DNA from: Flammulina velutipes
Taxonomy: Eukaryota; Basidiomycota; Agaricomycetes; Agaricales; Physalacriaceae
Length of the DNA: 64,000 bases
NCBI GenBank assembly: GCA_011800155.1
Contig: CM022371.1
Span: 620,001-684,000 of the forward strand
Direction of reading: 5' to 3'
In this document: one piece after another, positions 12,812 through 23,394 of the stretch
Layout: each line of letters begins with the position of its first letter
How positions within the stretch are numbered: the first letter of the stretch is position 1
Notes under the pieces: generated by a model
What the model saw: only the letters and a program-made list of their open reading frames with translations
Databases searched by the model: none
What the model was told of the DNA's origin: nothing
Position numbers and translations under genes: made by a program

Positions 12812-13349
12812 ATATATGCAACTTTCGTGTTACCCATGTTTACTGCTTAATTTCGGACTGATTTGCTCTGTACTCAAAACAATCCCGCTATCTAGTGCTA
12901 TGCTTTATCCTCGTTGTGCTGTTTATCACCAAATATTGAGCCTTGACTTCTCCTTGAGTTTTGGCGTCCCTGTAGAATTTTGAAGAAAAGTGAGCAACGG
13001 ACGACGCGGCTGTGCAATGTTTAATGCCACTCATTGCTCGCACCCTGCTTCGCGACCCACCCTCGCATTTAACAAAGGAAATCATGTTGGAGATTATGCT
13101 TGAAGGTAAACAGGAGAAGTATGAAGTAACATGGAGTAAATTATGGGCAAGTCAGTCAGACAACAAATCAGAAAAATGGTGGCGAGACCGGTAGCCCAAG
13201 TGCCGACAGCCTAGACTGGAAACCCTTGTGGATTAGGTCGTACAGCTTTCCTCCTCGCCTCTCCAGAGTCCGGTACTACATGTGAACATATTAGGAGCCA
13301 GTTGTCGCGATACACACCAAAATTCACAGATACCATTCCAAAGTGTAAA
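12812..13349. other. Intergenic region; left edge of the tandem duplication
   Basis: No supported gene. From about 13091 (AGATTATGCTTGAAGG) onward the sequence matches 18207 onward, so the left edge of cassette copy 1, as retained in copy 2, lies here. Confidence 0.6.
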
Positions 13350-14718
13350 TCAGCGCGGCATCATGTTGTCTGGTCGCATATCTGGCTGTCTGAAGCCTAC
13401 TTTCCCATTCTCGCCAACAATGGCACCATTGTACCTGGCTGGATCAGTATTGACCTTTGGATGCTTGATGGGCTTCGCTGTACGAGCTTTCGACTTGTAA
13501 AGGCCCAAACCACCCTCGTCAAGAAGCCAATCCCAAGACGGACGGATGGACGCCTCCACTGCGGGGTCCAAATGGCCTCGAAGATCTGCCATGATGGTAA
13601 AAATATCCTGCGAGGCCAACAGTGGTCTATAGGAAATCTTGGCACGTTCTATATCTTCACTCCATAACCTGGGCCACAGGAAGACGAGTACCAGGGTGAG
13701 GAAAAGGCAGTTTTGCACAGGTATCATTACCTGGTGGGACGATTTCTGTTCGTGCGGCACAACTGTACGTAAGGCGGTCAGCAAAGACGAGCGTTGGAAA
13801 GAATGGAAGACTCAACAAAATCCAACGAGTGTTCGTTCACAAAAGGAGGTTTGGTGGGTGATGATGGGACCACCGAGACTTGCGTTGCTTCTGCATGTAG
13901 TGAGAAGATACCATGCATGTATGAGCAGATGTTCTCGGATATTTTTATCGTCAAATCGAACCACGCGACCTATGCTTGCCTGCACAATAGAGCGAGGCGA
14001 GGCGGAGAACTGGAGTGAAGCAATGGGGTGCCTCTCCACTTCTTCTTTGAAACGGTTTGGGAAGAGTGCGCTATAAAGGAAACGTTGTAGGTAGACGAAT
14101 GCTAGCGTAATCAGACTCACTGTGCAGAGCTATTTGCGAGGAGATCAGATTGTGCAAAGAATTCCGGTGTAGAGATGTCTCTGAATAAAGCCAGACTCGT
14201 CGCAACTTGCCAGGATATTTGGGGCTCGCTTTGAGTGAACCGCGGATAGAACTCGTCGGCGAGCGCCCCAGAGCCATGAAGAGCAACCATACGACGGCAA
14301 ATGAGGTCATACGTGGAAAGAGCAAGAGATGACTGGGGTTCATCGGAATGCCCAACGACCTCAACTGATATAGTAGAGATATCGTCGACACTGGAAGCCT
14401 CGATGACGGTGGCGCGTGAGGACAGCATAGTCGTGGCTATCTGTGACGAGCCGACGTAAACTGGATAGTGTGAAAATATCGATACCGGGGTAGTAGAGGT
14501 ACTCAACTGCCAGAGCCAACATAGCAAAGAGTTCCAACAGCATTGTTAATAGAGACACGGCGGAGGGATCCAAAGGCATGTTGTAATAATTGTTCGTTGT
14601 CCAGGAAGGGTTTCGCAGCAGTCGAAGATTCATGAATCCCATCTTTATCGTATGTGAGGTCTTCCAAAGGCGTCTGCTCCTGCCCAAGGCCAAAATAATT
14701 GCGAATGGCTTGCAACAT
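13350..14718 (-). CDS. Unknown protein with one predicted membrane segment, cassette copy 1
   Basis: Multi-exon minus-strand gene. Start MLQAIRNYFGLGQEQTPLED at 14718, first exon to about SINNAVGTL. A second exon contains ATTMLSSRATVIEASSVDD and LALSTYDLICRRMVALHGSG. A third contains ALFPNRFKEEVERHPIASLQ and HAWYLLTTCRSNASLGGP. The last has a hydrophobic stretch QNCLFLTLVLVFLWPRLW, a probable transmembrane helix, followed by IMADLRGHLDPAVEASIRPS and the end NMMPR with TGA at 13350-13352. Conservation of the same frames in copy 2 supports the exons. I do not recognise the family. It is divergent from the protease gene with about 180 bp between starts, so a shared promoter is likely. Confidence 0.6.
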
Positions 14719-14899
14719 AATGGTGGCTAGTAGAGACGAATTGAGAGTGCGTTCGGTGGCCCGGACCGAAGAATGATCAGTTGTCTCACTTATGTAAGTA
14801 TTGATGCCTTGAGGTCAACCTTGAGGAATCCACGATGTATGTAATCGATGAATGCTAACTGGCTTTTCACGCAACCACCACCACTGCGAATCGATCTTT

Positions 14900-16807
14900 A
14901 TGGAACAGCTTGAATCTGAGGCCTCGGAAGAAGAAGAGAAATCGAAGGAGAAGGGCTTTCGAGGTACATCTATCATGCGTTTGTACGGCGTATTTTCTCA
15001 CTGCATTCTCATATCAGCGCTTCATCGTCGTCCATCTGATGGGCGCTGGTTCGAAGGATTCGAATTGTCCTCCAACGTAGTCATATTTGTCGCAGACGAG
15101 CTTAGACTCAGTAGAGATGTTGCTCCTATTGGAGGCTCAATACCTTCGATGCCAACTCTATATCTATCGTCGTGGCACAAACAGGCAGCTAATATTCTTC
15201 ACGTCGCCAACGCTGTCACTTCCCTCATCACAAGAGGTGCTAAACACCCCAGTAACTCTAGCTCTCATGTCCCGACTGTTTTTGAAATTCGGTCTCTCTG
15301 CTCGGGGACCGCTATTAATCTGGGAGCAGATAGTGAGTGACAGTACGGCGTCGTGCGCGCTTGCGGTGCTCTTACTTGATGTAAAGTCTTCCTTTCCTGC
15401 CTACATTGCGCCGGTGAAGAAGGCGCCCCGAATGACTTTGGATATCACACTGTTGGTGGATTCTTGAACATTGACGGTGAGACTTTCGTCCTTGGGCAGA
15501 CGAACACCCTTGTCTTCGTTTTCTCCGATATGCTTATCATACCAGTAGATCATGAATACCGTATTGGAAACAGAGACTCGGCCAATACGGATGCAGAAGT
15601 TTTGCTGCACGTCTCCAAATTCATCAAAGATGTGACACCCTTGGTCCCCTCGTCTTTTTCGTCACCTTCCCCGTCTCCTTCTTCCAGTGACATTCGTCAC
15701 TCGCACCAAGTCCTCCCATCCGAGTGGGCCAAAATATTTCCAAACACGTCGACTGGTATCAATGCCCGACATGTCTTTGACACCACGACACCTGAATGTC
15801 GCGCATACAATCTTTTGCGAAATTACTGTTCCCAGAATGCAAAAACTTTTATCAAACAGCAGAACGAGAAGCTTAGGCATCATGCCCCACCCGACGCCAA
15901 ACTTCCAATCACCGACTGGGTGCTGGATGCGACACTCTTTCTGTCTAACAGAAGCTTATTCTCTACCCCGACCCAGAAACATCGCTTGGAAACAATGGCC
16001 GGAAAGACGTGAGTCCCATGCTCATATAGGACGGCGCACTTAAACCAGTCTGATCTATAGCATCCTACTTCCTCGAATCCTGCCCCTGGGTGAGATTGAA
16101 GGATACACCGCTCCCGATGCCAACCAGCTTCTTCTGGTTGGATTTCCAACTGCAATTGAGGATGAGGAAGGGAACGAAGTTAGTCTCATTCGCTTGGCTC
16201 CGAGTGTCTATCGGCTGATGATGTCGCAGGCGAGGTTCCCAAAAGGGAAGATGATGGCAACAACGGGCGAATCCAACCTGGCCTCCCAACAAGCAGGTGT
16301 CCCCCGAATATGGCCCCGCCTTTATACGCAGCCTTACGCACCCTTGGTCACAACTACATATCTGCTCCGGCACCAAAGGAACAAGTGGCGGCCCAATCAT
16401 TGATCTGAGCCTCCCCAAAGGACAATTCATAGGCATTGGTACGCACACGGAACAGCTCACGCGGTAGAGTAATGGAATTAACGTTTATCACAGACTGTGG
16501 CCACCTCGAAAGTAGTAGTAGCAGGCGTCGCTACAGACGTGGGGAAGACGTTGAGTACCTGCTTCCGGTGGAGAACCCTTTGCTCGTTGGCCTCTTCCTT
16601 GTTTTCGTCTTCCCAGCACTTTCTGCACTAGGTGACAAAGAGGTGGTCAGTCATTACCTTAACTTCTTTGGTGGCCCACACGTTCGGGCGAATGCTCTCG
16701 AGATCATGTCCCGCTTGGAAAGTGATTTCGCAGAGCATGTCCCGCAAGCGGCGAAATTTGTGGAGTCTTCGTGGCGCACACTTCGGAATCATCTTGGGAA
16801 GGCGTAA
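14900..16807 (+). CDS. Trypsin-like serine protease homologue, cassette copy 1
   Basis: Predicted chymotrypsin-fold protease with unusual sequence. The start MEQLESEASEEEEKSKEK at 14900 is uncertain (an in-frame ATG at 14852 is possible). An intron joins GFR to ALHRRPSDGRWFEGFE. After a second intron the frame reads NLGADIFLSCLHCAGEEG, where LHC is the candidate catalytic His (codon 15404-15406). VLLHVSKFIKDVTPLVP resembles the Asp-region strand. After two more introns there is GTKGTSGGPIIDLSLPKG, a GxSGGP motif with the candidate Ser codon at 16384-16386. The C-terminus is helical (RLESDFAEHVPQAAKFVESS). No clear signal peptide, so probably intracellular. The substrate is unknown. Confidence 0.6.
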
Positions 16808-16907
16808 GGCCCCGGGGGATAGTAGTGTGGCACTGTTGTAAAATATATGAAGCTAAGGCTACAATTTCTGAGTCTATCATCGCAGTGTTCATGCTCTGAG
16901 GTTGCAC

Positions 16908-17293
16908 TTAGAACCTAGTCTGGCGTGACCGGGTTGTGGTGGGTGTGTGGGTGTGTGGCGTGCTACGAATGCCCAGCGAACGCTTGATCTTCGTCATCAA
17001 GGGGATATGGGTGCTATGGCTATGGCCCTATCGACATGGTCAGTAAGATGGCGTGGCGGGAAGAATGTAAATGTAAGCGTACCATTGTTGCATGACTGCG
17101 GCCTGTATGGGTAGTACGGGGAGTGGCCAAGACGGTTTCTACAAAAGGATAAGCATAAGTTGAAAGGCGTGGGTAGACAGTACTTACTATGCTGGCCAAA
17201 GAATCCTCGACGAGGGGTGGTGGCGGTGGTATGATGGTGGCTGCGAGTCGAACGGCTGGAGTGGCCGGGGGTAGTGTGAGTAAATCCAAACAT
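16908..17293 (-). CDS. Small MFGF-type basidiomycete protein, cassette copy 1
   Basis: Three exons. Start MFGFTHTTPGHSSRSTRSHH at 17293, with a His/Thr/Arg-rich first exon to GFFGQH. After an intron of about 50 nt: KTVLATPRTTHTGRSHATM. After a second intron: GHSHSTHIPLMTKIKRSLGI and a Thr/Arg-rich end, stop TAA at 16908-16910. The pattern (basic, low-complexity, a short NTTHxGRxHA-like box and a PLMTKIKR box) resembles a small conserved basidiomycete protein of unknown function. An in-frame upstream ATG exists (17362), but MFGF fits the family start. Splice sites are the same in copy 2. Confidence 0.6.
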
Positions 17294-18468
17294 ATCGTTG
17301 GTTGGGTATGATACAACGTGGTTGAATGGGAATATTTTCTGTAGAACGAGAGGTGCGAACAAGGATTTATAAAGGTTGTTGTGGAGTGCAAATGGTAAAG
17401 TACGATGATCTAGTGATGTGGAAGTGCAAGTGATGTGAGGTGATGTGGAGATGATGCTGCGCCACAGGTGACAGGCACTCTGGGGTGATGTTATCCAGGA
17501 CTATCCAGGACCTCGAGAGAAAGCGCGACATCAATGTTAAGTATGTGCCTAGCGAGCAGACACATAGTTCAATCCGTCGTGATTCGTGAGGCGACTCGGA
17601 GGCGAAAGTTCTTCGTATAGTTTTCTCATAGACATTATGCTGAGGTCAAGAAATCCCGGTCAATAGGTATATCAAGTTCGGGAGCATCGTTCGAGCGACA
17701 AATTATAGGTTGGATGGAACAGGATGCTGATCTGAGAATTCGAATTGATGGTGGTGGTACATGTCAACGTTCAACGCGTCATCAGTCTGCTTCGCAGCCC
17801 CTCGCGTTGGAGCGGTGTGATCCGCTCAGACAGACTCAGAGGGAGTCGCAGGCCTCAAGCACAATGATGGTGGATTGAATGTGAGAACATGACATGTACA
17901 AGGCTGAATCTGCTGCCAAACATAGCCAAGCAGCGCCACGCTGTGGCGCGTCGCAGCGGAATAGGACAGAGCGGAATCCCCTACTCCAGCGTATTGGGCT
18001 GCTCAAGCGCTTAAGACTGCTCGAGGACTCTGCTAAGTTTTCACTGTATCAATCGATACAACGTGTTTCACTCCGGCATTGGGAGACAGAGTTCCCACCT
18101 GGACCGAGACGTGACCTACATCCTCGGAGACTCGGATTACCGCCGTCTCACACAAGGCAGCTGTTTTCAAACAACACTGTAGAGTAGGATATAAGACGCC
18201 ACATTTAAGATTATGCTTGAAGGTAAACAAGAGAACTATGAAGTAACATGGGGTAAATTATGGGTAAGTCAATCTGGCATCTACAGCTTAACAAATCAGA
18301 AAAATGGTGGCGAGACCGGTAGCTCAAGTGCCGACAGCCTAGACTGGAAACCCTTGTGGATTAGGTCGTAGCTCCTCGCCTCTACAGTCCGGTACTAATT
18401 GTGAACGTTATTAGAAGCTCTTTTCGCGATACACATCAAAATTTACACATACCATTCCAAAGTGTGAA
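17294..18468. other. Spacer between cassette copies
   Basis: No supported gene. It holds the end of duplication copy 1 (about 17776), a unique piece (about 17777-18206) and the start of copy 2 (18207). A short stretch at about 18163-18196 resembles the last Argonaute exon around 12678-12713. Confidence 0.55.
18163..18196 (+). pseudogene. Possible remnant of the Argonaute 3' end
   Basis: GGCAGCTGTTTTC and GTAGGATATAAG occur here in the same order and spacing as GGCTGCTGTTTTC and GCAGGATATAAG in the Argonaute coding end (12676-12713, protein [13 protein letters not shown]), with small differences. It lies 10 bp before duplication copy 2, as expected if the duplicated unit once included the Argonaute tail and then lost about 370 bp. 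Confidence 0.4.
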
Positions 18469-19832
18469 TCAACGGGGTATCACGTTGTCTGGTCGCGTAT
18501 CTGGCTGTCTGAAGCCTACTTTCCCATTCTCGCTAACAATGGCACCGTTGTACCTCGCTGGATCAGTATTGACCTTTGGGTGCTTGATGGGTCGCGCTGT
18601 ACGCGCTTCCGCTTCGTACAGGTCCAAACCACCTTCATCAAGGAGCCAATCCCAAGACGGACGTACGAACGCTTCTACTGCGGGGTCCAAATGACGTCGA
18701 AGATCTGCCATGATGGTGAAGGTATCCTCAGAGACCAACAGTGGCCTGTAGGAAACCTTGGCGCGCTCTATATCATCACTCCATAACCTGGGCCACAGGA
18801 AGACAAGCACCAGAGTTAGGAAGAAGCGGTTTTGCACGGGGATCATTACCTGGTGAGATGATCTCTCTGCGTGCGGGACGACTGTACGTAAGTCAGCGCA
18901 GTTCAGCGTCGGGAAGAATGGGTGACTCAACAAAATCCAACAAGTGTTCGTTCATAGAAGGAGGTTTGGTGAGTGATGATGGGCCCACCAAGACTTGCGT
19001 TGCTTCTGCACGTAGTGAGAAGATACCATCCATGTAAAAACAGATGTGCTCGGAGATTCTTGTCGTCAAAACGAATCACGTCGCCAACATTTGCTTGAAC
19101 AACAGACTGAGGCGATATGGAGAACTGGAGGAGAGCAATGGGATGACTCGCTACTTCTTCTTGGAAGCGATTCGGGAAGAGTGCACTGCAACGTAGGTAA
19201 ATGAACGCAGAAGTAGTTTGGGAATGAGACTCACTGTGTAGAGCTATCTGGCGGTGAATCAGACTCTGTGAAGAATTCGGGTGTAGAGACATCTCTGAAC
19301 AGAGCCAGACTGGTCGCAATCTGCCAGGATATTTGGGGCTCGCTTTGAGTGAAGCGCGGATTGAACCCATCGGCGAGTGCACCAGAGGCATGAAGTGCAA
19401 CCATACGACGACAAATGAGGTCATACGTGGAAAGAGCCAGAGATGAGTGGAGGCCATCAGAGTGCCCAATAGCCTCAACAGATATACTAGAGATGTCGTC
19501 CACACCGGAAGCCTCGATGACGGTAGTGCGTGAGGACAACATTTCCGTGGCTATCTGTGACGGGCCGACGTAAACTGAATGGCGTCAAAATATTGAATCA
19601 GCTGTGATTAGGGTACTCAACTACCAGAGCCAATATGGCAGAGAGTGCCAACAGCTTTGTTGATTGAAACACGGCGAAGGGATCCAAAGGCATTTTGTAA
19701 TAATTGTTCGTTGATCAGGAAGGGTTCCGCAGCGCTTGTAGACCTATGGATTCCATTCTTATCGAATTTGATGTCTTCCAGAGGCGTTGAAGCTTTCCCG
19801 CGGCCAAAATAATCGCGAATGACCTGCAACAT
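18469..19832 (-). CDS. Unknown protein with one predicted membrane segment, cassette copy 2
   Basis: Paralogue of the gene at 13350-14718 with the same exon layout. Start MLQVIRDYFGRGKASTPLED at 19832; second exon with MLSSRTTVIEASGVDDISSI and LALSTYDLICRRMVALHASG; third with FPNRFQEEVASHPIALLQFS; last with the hydrophobic segment QNRFFLTLVLVFLWPRLW and the end NVIPR, TGA at 18469-18471. All exons look open, so it may still be functional. An in-frame ATG further upstream (to 19958) exists but has no counterpart in copy 1. Confidence 0.55.
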
Positions 19833-20004
19833 GGTGGTGGCTCGTAGACCCTGCGCTGCTTGCCGGACCGAAGAATGATTAAATTTCTCACGGCCGTGTA
19901 CTGATGCCTCAAGGAACCCTCGAGACCTAGGTTTGACCGATATAAATTCTACTCTCAACTTGTTGAAGTCGCCCCCCTTTGATCATCCTCGAAAATCGGT
20001 TTTG

Positions 20005-21506
20005 ATGGAACCATCCTCAGAAGAAGACAGCGACAATGGGCTCCGAGGTACATGCACCTCATCGTTATCGGATATATTTATTTTCTTGATCTTACGCGCC
20101 CGCCTAGCCCTTCATCGCCGTCCTTCTGATGGGCGCTGGTTCGAAGGATTTGAAGTGTCCTCCATTCTCGTTAACTATGTCGCAGACGATCTCAGAGTAA
20201 GTAGAGATGTTGCTCCTGTTGGAGGATCAACACCTTCGATGCCAACACTCTACCGATCCTCGTGGCTCAAGCAGACTGATAACATCCTTCACGTCGCCAA
20301 CGCTGTCACCTCCCTCGTCAAAAGAGGCGCCAAAGTCCCCAGTCATTCTAGGTCTCATGCTCCGACTGTTTATGACATTCAAACTCTGGGATCAGGGTCC
20401 GCCGTTAATCTAGGAGCAGGTAGTGAGTGACATGATCCCTTGCTCGCTTACGATATACATACTCAAAGCATCTCAAAGTCTTCCTATCCTGCCTTCACTG
20501 CGCCGGCGAGAAAGGTGACCCGAATGACTTTGGTTATCACACTGTTGGTGCATGCTTGAAACTTGACGGTGAGGATGTCTTTGCCTATGAAAAGGGTAAT
20601 CGTCATCGTGCGTAGACGCCTACCCTTCATTGTCTTCGTGCTCTATAAGTAATATTAACAGGCTGATCGTATCCTTAGAACATGAATACTATGTTGGCAA
20701 TAGCGGCATGTCGAATATGAAGGAGGAACTTTTGTTGCACCTCTCCAAATTCACCAAGGATGTAACGCCGCTGGTCCCTTTGTCTTTCTCGTCCGAGTCA
20801 TCTTTCGTTCCGCCTCCTAGCGACATTCGTCAATCCCACGATGTCCTCCCATCTGAGTGGTCGAAGATATTTCCAAACACTGCTGGTGCAAATATCCGAC
20901 GCATCTTTGACACAACGACGCCGGAGTGTCGCGCGTATAACTTTCTTTGGGCTTACTGTTTTCGAAGAGCAAATGTATTTCTCGATGCGCAAAATGAGAA
21001 GCTTGGGCGTCATGCCCCACCTGACGCCAAACTTCCAAACGCTGCCTCGCTGCTTGACGCGACACTGTTTCTGACCAACAAGAACTTATTCACTACCCCA
21101 ATCCAGAAACACAGAATAGAAACAATGTCTGGAAAGACGTGCGTGGAACAAATCGTCCAATCTTCTTTGCAATTAACATGATTTACTACTACAGTACCCT
21201 CCTTCCTCGAATTTTGCCTTTGCGCCAGATCGAAGGTTACACCGATCCCGATTCCAATCAGCTCCTTTTAGTTGGATTTCCGCATGCGATCAGTGAGGAC
21301 GAGGAAGGGAACGAGGTTAGTCCCATTCGTACACAAGCTAATGTCTGATGGATATATATCGCCCACATGTTCGCAAACATGCTCTCGGAATCATGAACCA
21401 ATTAGAAAGTGATTTCGCAGAAAATGTGCCACAAGCAGCGAAATTTGTGGAGACATCATGGCGTTCACTCAGGAATCATTTGAAGAAGGCGGAGAGAAAT
21501 GTGTAG
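20005..21506 (+). pseudogene. Trypsin-like protease paralogue lacking the catalytic-serine segment
   Basis: Paralogue of 14900-16807. Start MEPSSEEDSDNGLR at 20005, spliced to ALHRRPSDGRWFEGFEV. The candidate catalytic His is kept in FLSCLHCAGEKGDPNDFGYH (codon 20496-20498). After IEGYTDPDSNQLLLVGFPHA and EDEEGNE the sequence jumps from an intron-like GTTAGTCCCATTCG (about 21316) to the C-terminal helix ALGIMNQLESDFAENVPQAA, end AERNV, TAG at 21504-21506. The region that in copy 1 carries GTSGGP is absent. A protein made here could not be an active serine protease. It could be a decoy, or simply a decaying copy. Confidence 0.6.
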
Positions 21507-21615
21507 ATTGGGACGAAGGGGAACGGTAGTGTGATAGAATGATACTACATGAGGCTAAGGCTACAGTTTTATACAAGTTCATTATCATTGCAGTGTTCAT
21601 GCTCCAAGGTTGCAC

Positions 21616-21999
21616 TTAGAATCGATTCCGGCGTGACCGGGTTGTGGTGCGTGTGTGCGTGCGTGGCGTGCTGCGAATGCCCAACGAACGCTTGATCTTC
21701 GTCATCAACGGGATACGGGTGCTATGGCTATGGCCCTGTCGACACTGTCAGTATGATGGTGTGAGGAATGTAGATGTAAGCTTACCATTGATGCGTGACT
21801 GCGGCCTGTATGGGTAGTACGGGGAGTGGCCAAGACGGTTTCTAGAACAGGATAAGCATAAGCTGCAAGGCGTGGGTAGACAGTACTTACTACGCTGGCC
21901 AAAAAATGCTCGGCGAGGGGTGGTGGTGGTGGTGGTATGATGGTGACGGCGAGTCGAACGGCTAGAGTGGCCTGGGGTAGTGCGAGTAAATCCAAACAT
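21616..21999 (-). CDS. Small MFGF-type basidiomycete protein, cassette copy 2
   Basis: Paralogue of 16908-17293 with identical exon layout: MFGFTRTTPGHSSRSTRRHH to FFGQR, then KTVLATPRTTHTGRSHASM, then GHSHSTRIPLMTKIKRSLGI and an Arg/Thr-rich tail, stop TAA at 21616-21618. Donor and acceptor sites are conserved between copies, which supports the model. Function unknown. Confidence 0.55.
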
Positions 22000-23394
22000 A
22001 TCGTTGATTGGGTATGATACAATGCGGCTGAACGGGAATGTTTTCTGTAGAGCGAGGGGGGCGAACAAGACTTTATAAAGGTTGTTGTGGAGTGCAAATG
22101 GTAACTTATGATGCTCTAGTGATGTGCAAGTGCAATTGATGTGAGGTGATGTGGAGATGCTGCAACGCCACAGGTGACAGAGGCACTCCGGAGTGATGTC
22201 ATCCAAGAGGACCTCGAGAGCAAGCCTGAGCAAGCGGCATATCAATGTTATGCACCTAGTGAGTTCTCGTCGTGACTTTGGAGGCGAGACGAAAGTTCTT
22301 CATATAGTTTTCTCGTAGACATTATCCTGAGGTCAAGATATCCCGGTCAAGAGATGTATCAAGTTCGAGAGCATTGTTCTAGCAACAAATTATAGGTTGA
22401 ATGGAACAAGGAGCTGATCTGAGAATTGATGGTGGTGGTAAGATGTCAACGTTCAACGTCGGACTCTTGCCATCAACGAACTTACTTTCCCCAATACGCG
22501 CTTTCCTCTGATCATTAACCGTCATGTCCGACTCTTCTGGCACGAACGGTAAATCCCAACAATGGCCACGGGACTCGATACACTACATCGATCCTGACGG
22601 TTCCGTTCCTCCGTGGTATGTCCCCCACTCGGTGAAGACACAGGCTCACACAACGTCTGCCACACCATCATCGCCAGCCTTATCGTACCCAACCGCTGCT
22701 TCTTCGACAAGTATGGCATCCGGCTCGCCGATCACTCTGCGCCTTCGTCCGATTTTCCGAGAGAAGTAAATCCTGTACCAATGTCGCTGGCTGCCGATGA
22801 GACGCTTACCGTGACGATATTATGATCATTACGCAGTGCTTACTAGGTCACTGGGAGCATGTTGAACCTGTAAACCATAGTGAGGTGACCGAGGAGGACC
22901 GCAAGCCAATCGAGGAGAAGGAGCCGAGTCGGAAGAATGAAGTGAGTACATGCATTAAGTTATGTGGCTTCAAAGTCTGGTTCTGACCTTCTTGATTACA
23001 GGTATCAACGCGTCTGGCTTCAACAGCTTCTACTTCGATTGACTCTGAGTACCTACTGTGACGCAGAGGAATGGTACGGTACTCAAATTGCTGAAGCAAC
23101 TCTAACAAACCATTCACAGGCATTAAAGAACCAAGGAAACAAAGCATTCGAGGCAAAAGACTACGATGAAGCGATCGCTCTGTTCGGCCACATCGGCGCC
23201 AAAAGCCATGTTCTCTGTTCCAAATCGAAGTGCTGCTAAAGCTGGGAAGGAGCAGTGGCCAGACGCCTTGGCCGGAGCAGGTATGTCGCTAGCGGTGGTC
23301 GAGATACATATAGGTTGCGAATCTACGGTCATACCAATGTTTGGTAGTGCTTGGTGCGACAGAGCTTTTGCCTTCCAACATCCAACTTCCAACG
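22000..23394 (+). other. Gene-poor stretch with a decayed short gene
   Basis: Mostly noncoding up to 22523. A short open frame from ATG 22524 (MSDSSGTNGKSQQWPRDSIH) runs on in shifted frames to about 22825 without a recognisable domain, so I treat it as decayed or spurious. The STI1-like fragment listed separately lies at 23117-23290. Confidence 0.35.
23117..23290 (+). pseudogene. STI1: TPR fragment similar to the STI1/HOP co-chaperone N-terminus
   Basis: ALKNQGNKAFEAKDYDEAIA followed by LF is a good match to the first TPR of Sti1/Hop, the Hsp70-Hsp90 adaptor. The next helix is broken: the expected part continues only after a frame change, as VPNRSAAKAGKEQWPDALA. Part of helix B is missing. 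There is no start codon in frame and no second or third repeat, so this is a fragment, not a gene. The intact parent should be elsewhere in the genome. Confidence 0.6.

Larger units (their letters stand above)
13091..17776. repeat. Tandem segmental duplication, copy 1
   Basis: This 4.69 kb segment is colinear with 18207-22458. Both begin with AGATTATGCTTGAAGG and end with GTCAACGTTCAACG, and both carry the same three genes in the same order and orientation. Identity looks roughly 80-90 percent by eye, higher in exons. The size difference (about 440 bp) is explained by one deletion in copy 2. Confidence 0.85.
18207..22458. repeat. Tandem segmental duplication, copy 2
   Basis: Second copy of the three-gene cassette, colinear with 13091-17776. 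About 450 bp of the protease gene is missing relative to copy 1, with the break near 21316-21361. Confidence 0.85.

Noticed and set aside
16490..16620. P-loop-like VVVAGVATDVGKT in one frame of the protease copy 1 gene
   Set aside because: It is out of frame with the spliced model and absent from copy 2; a chance motif.
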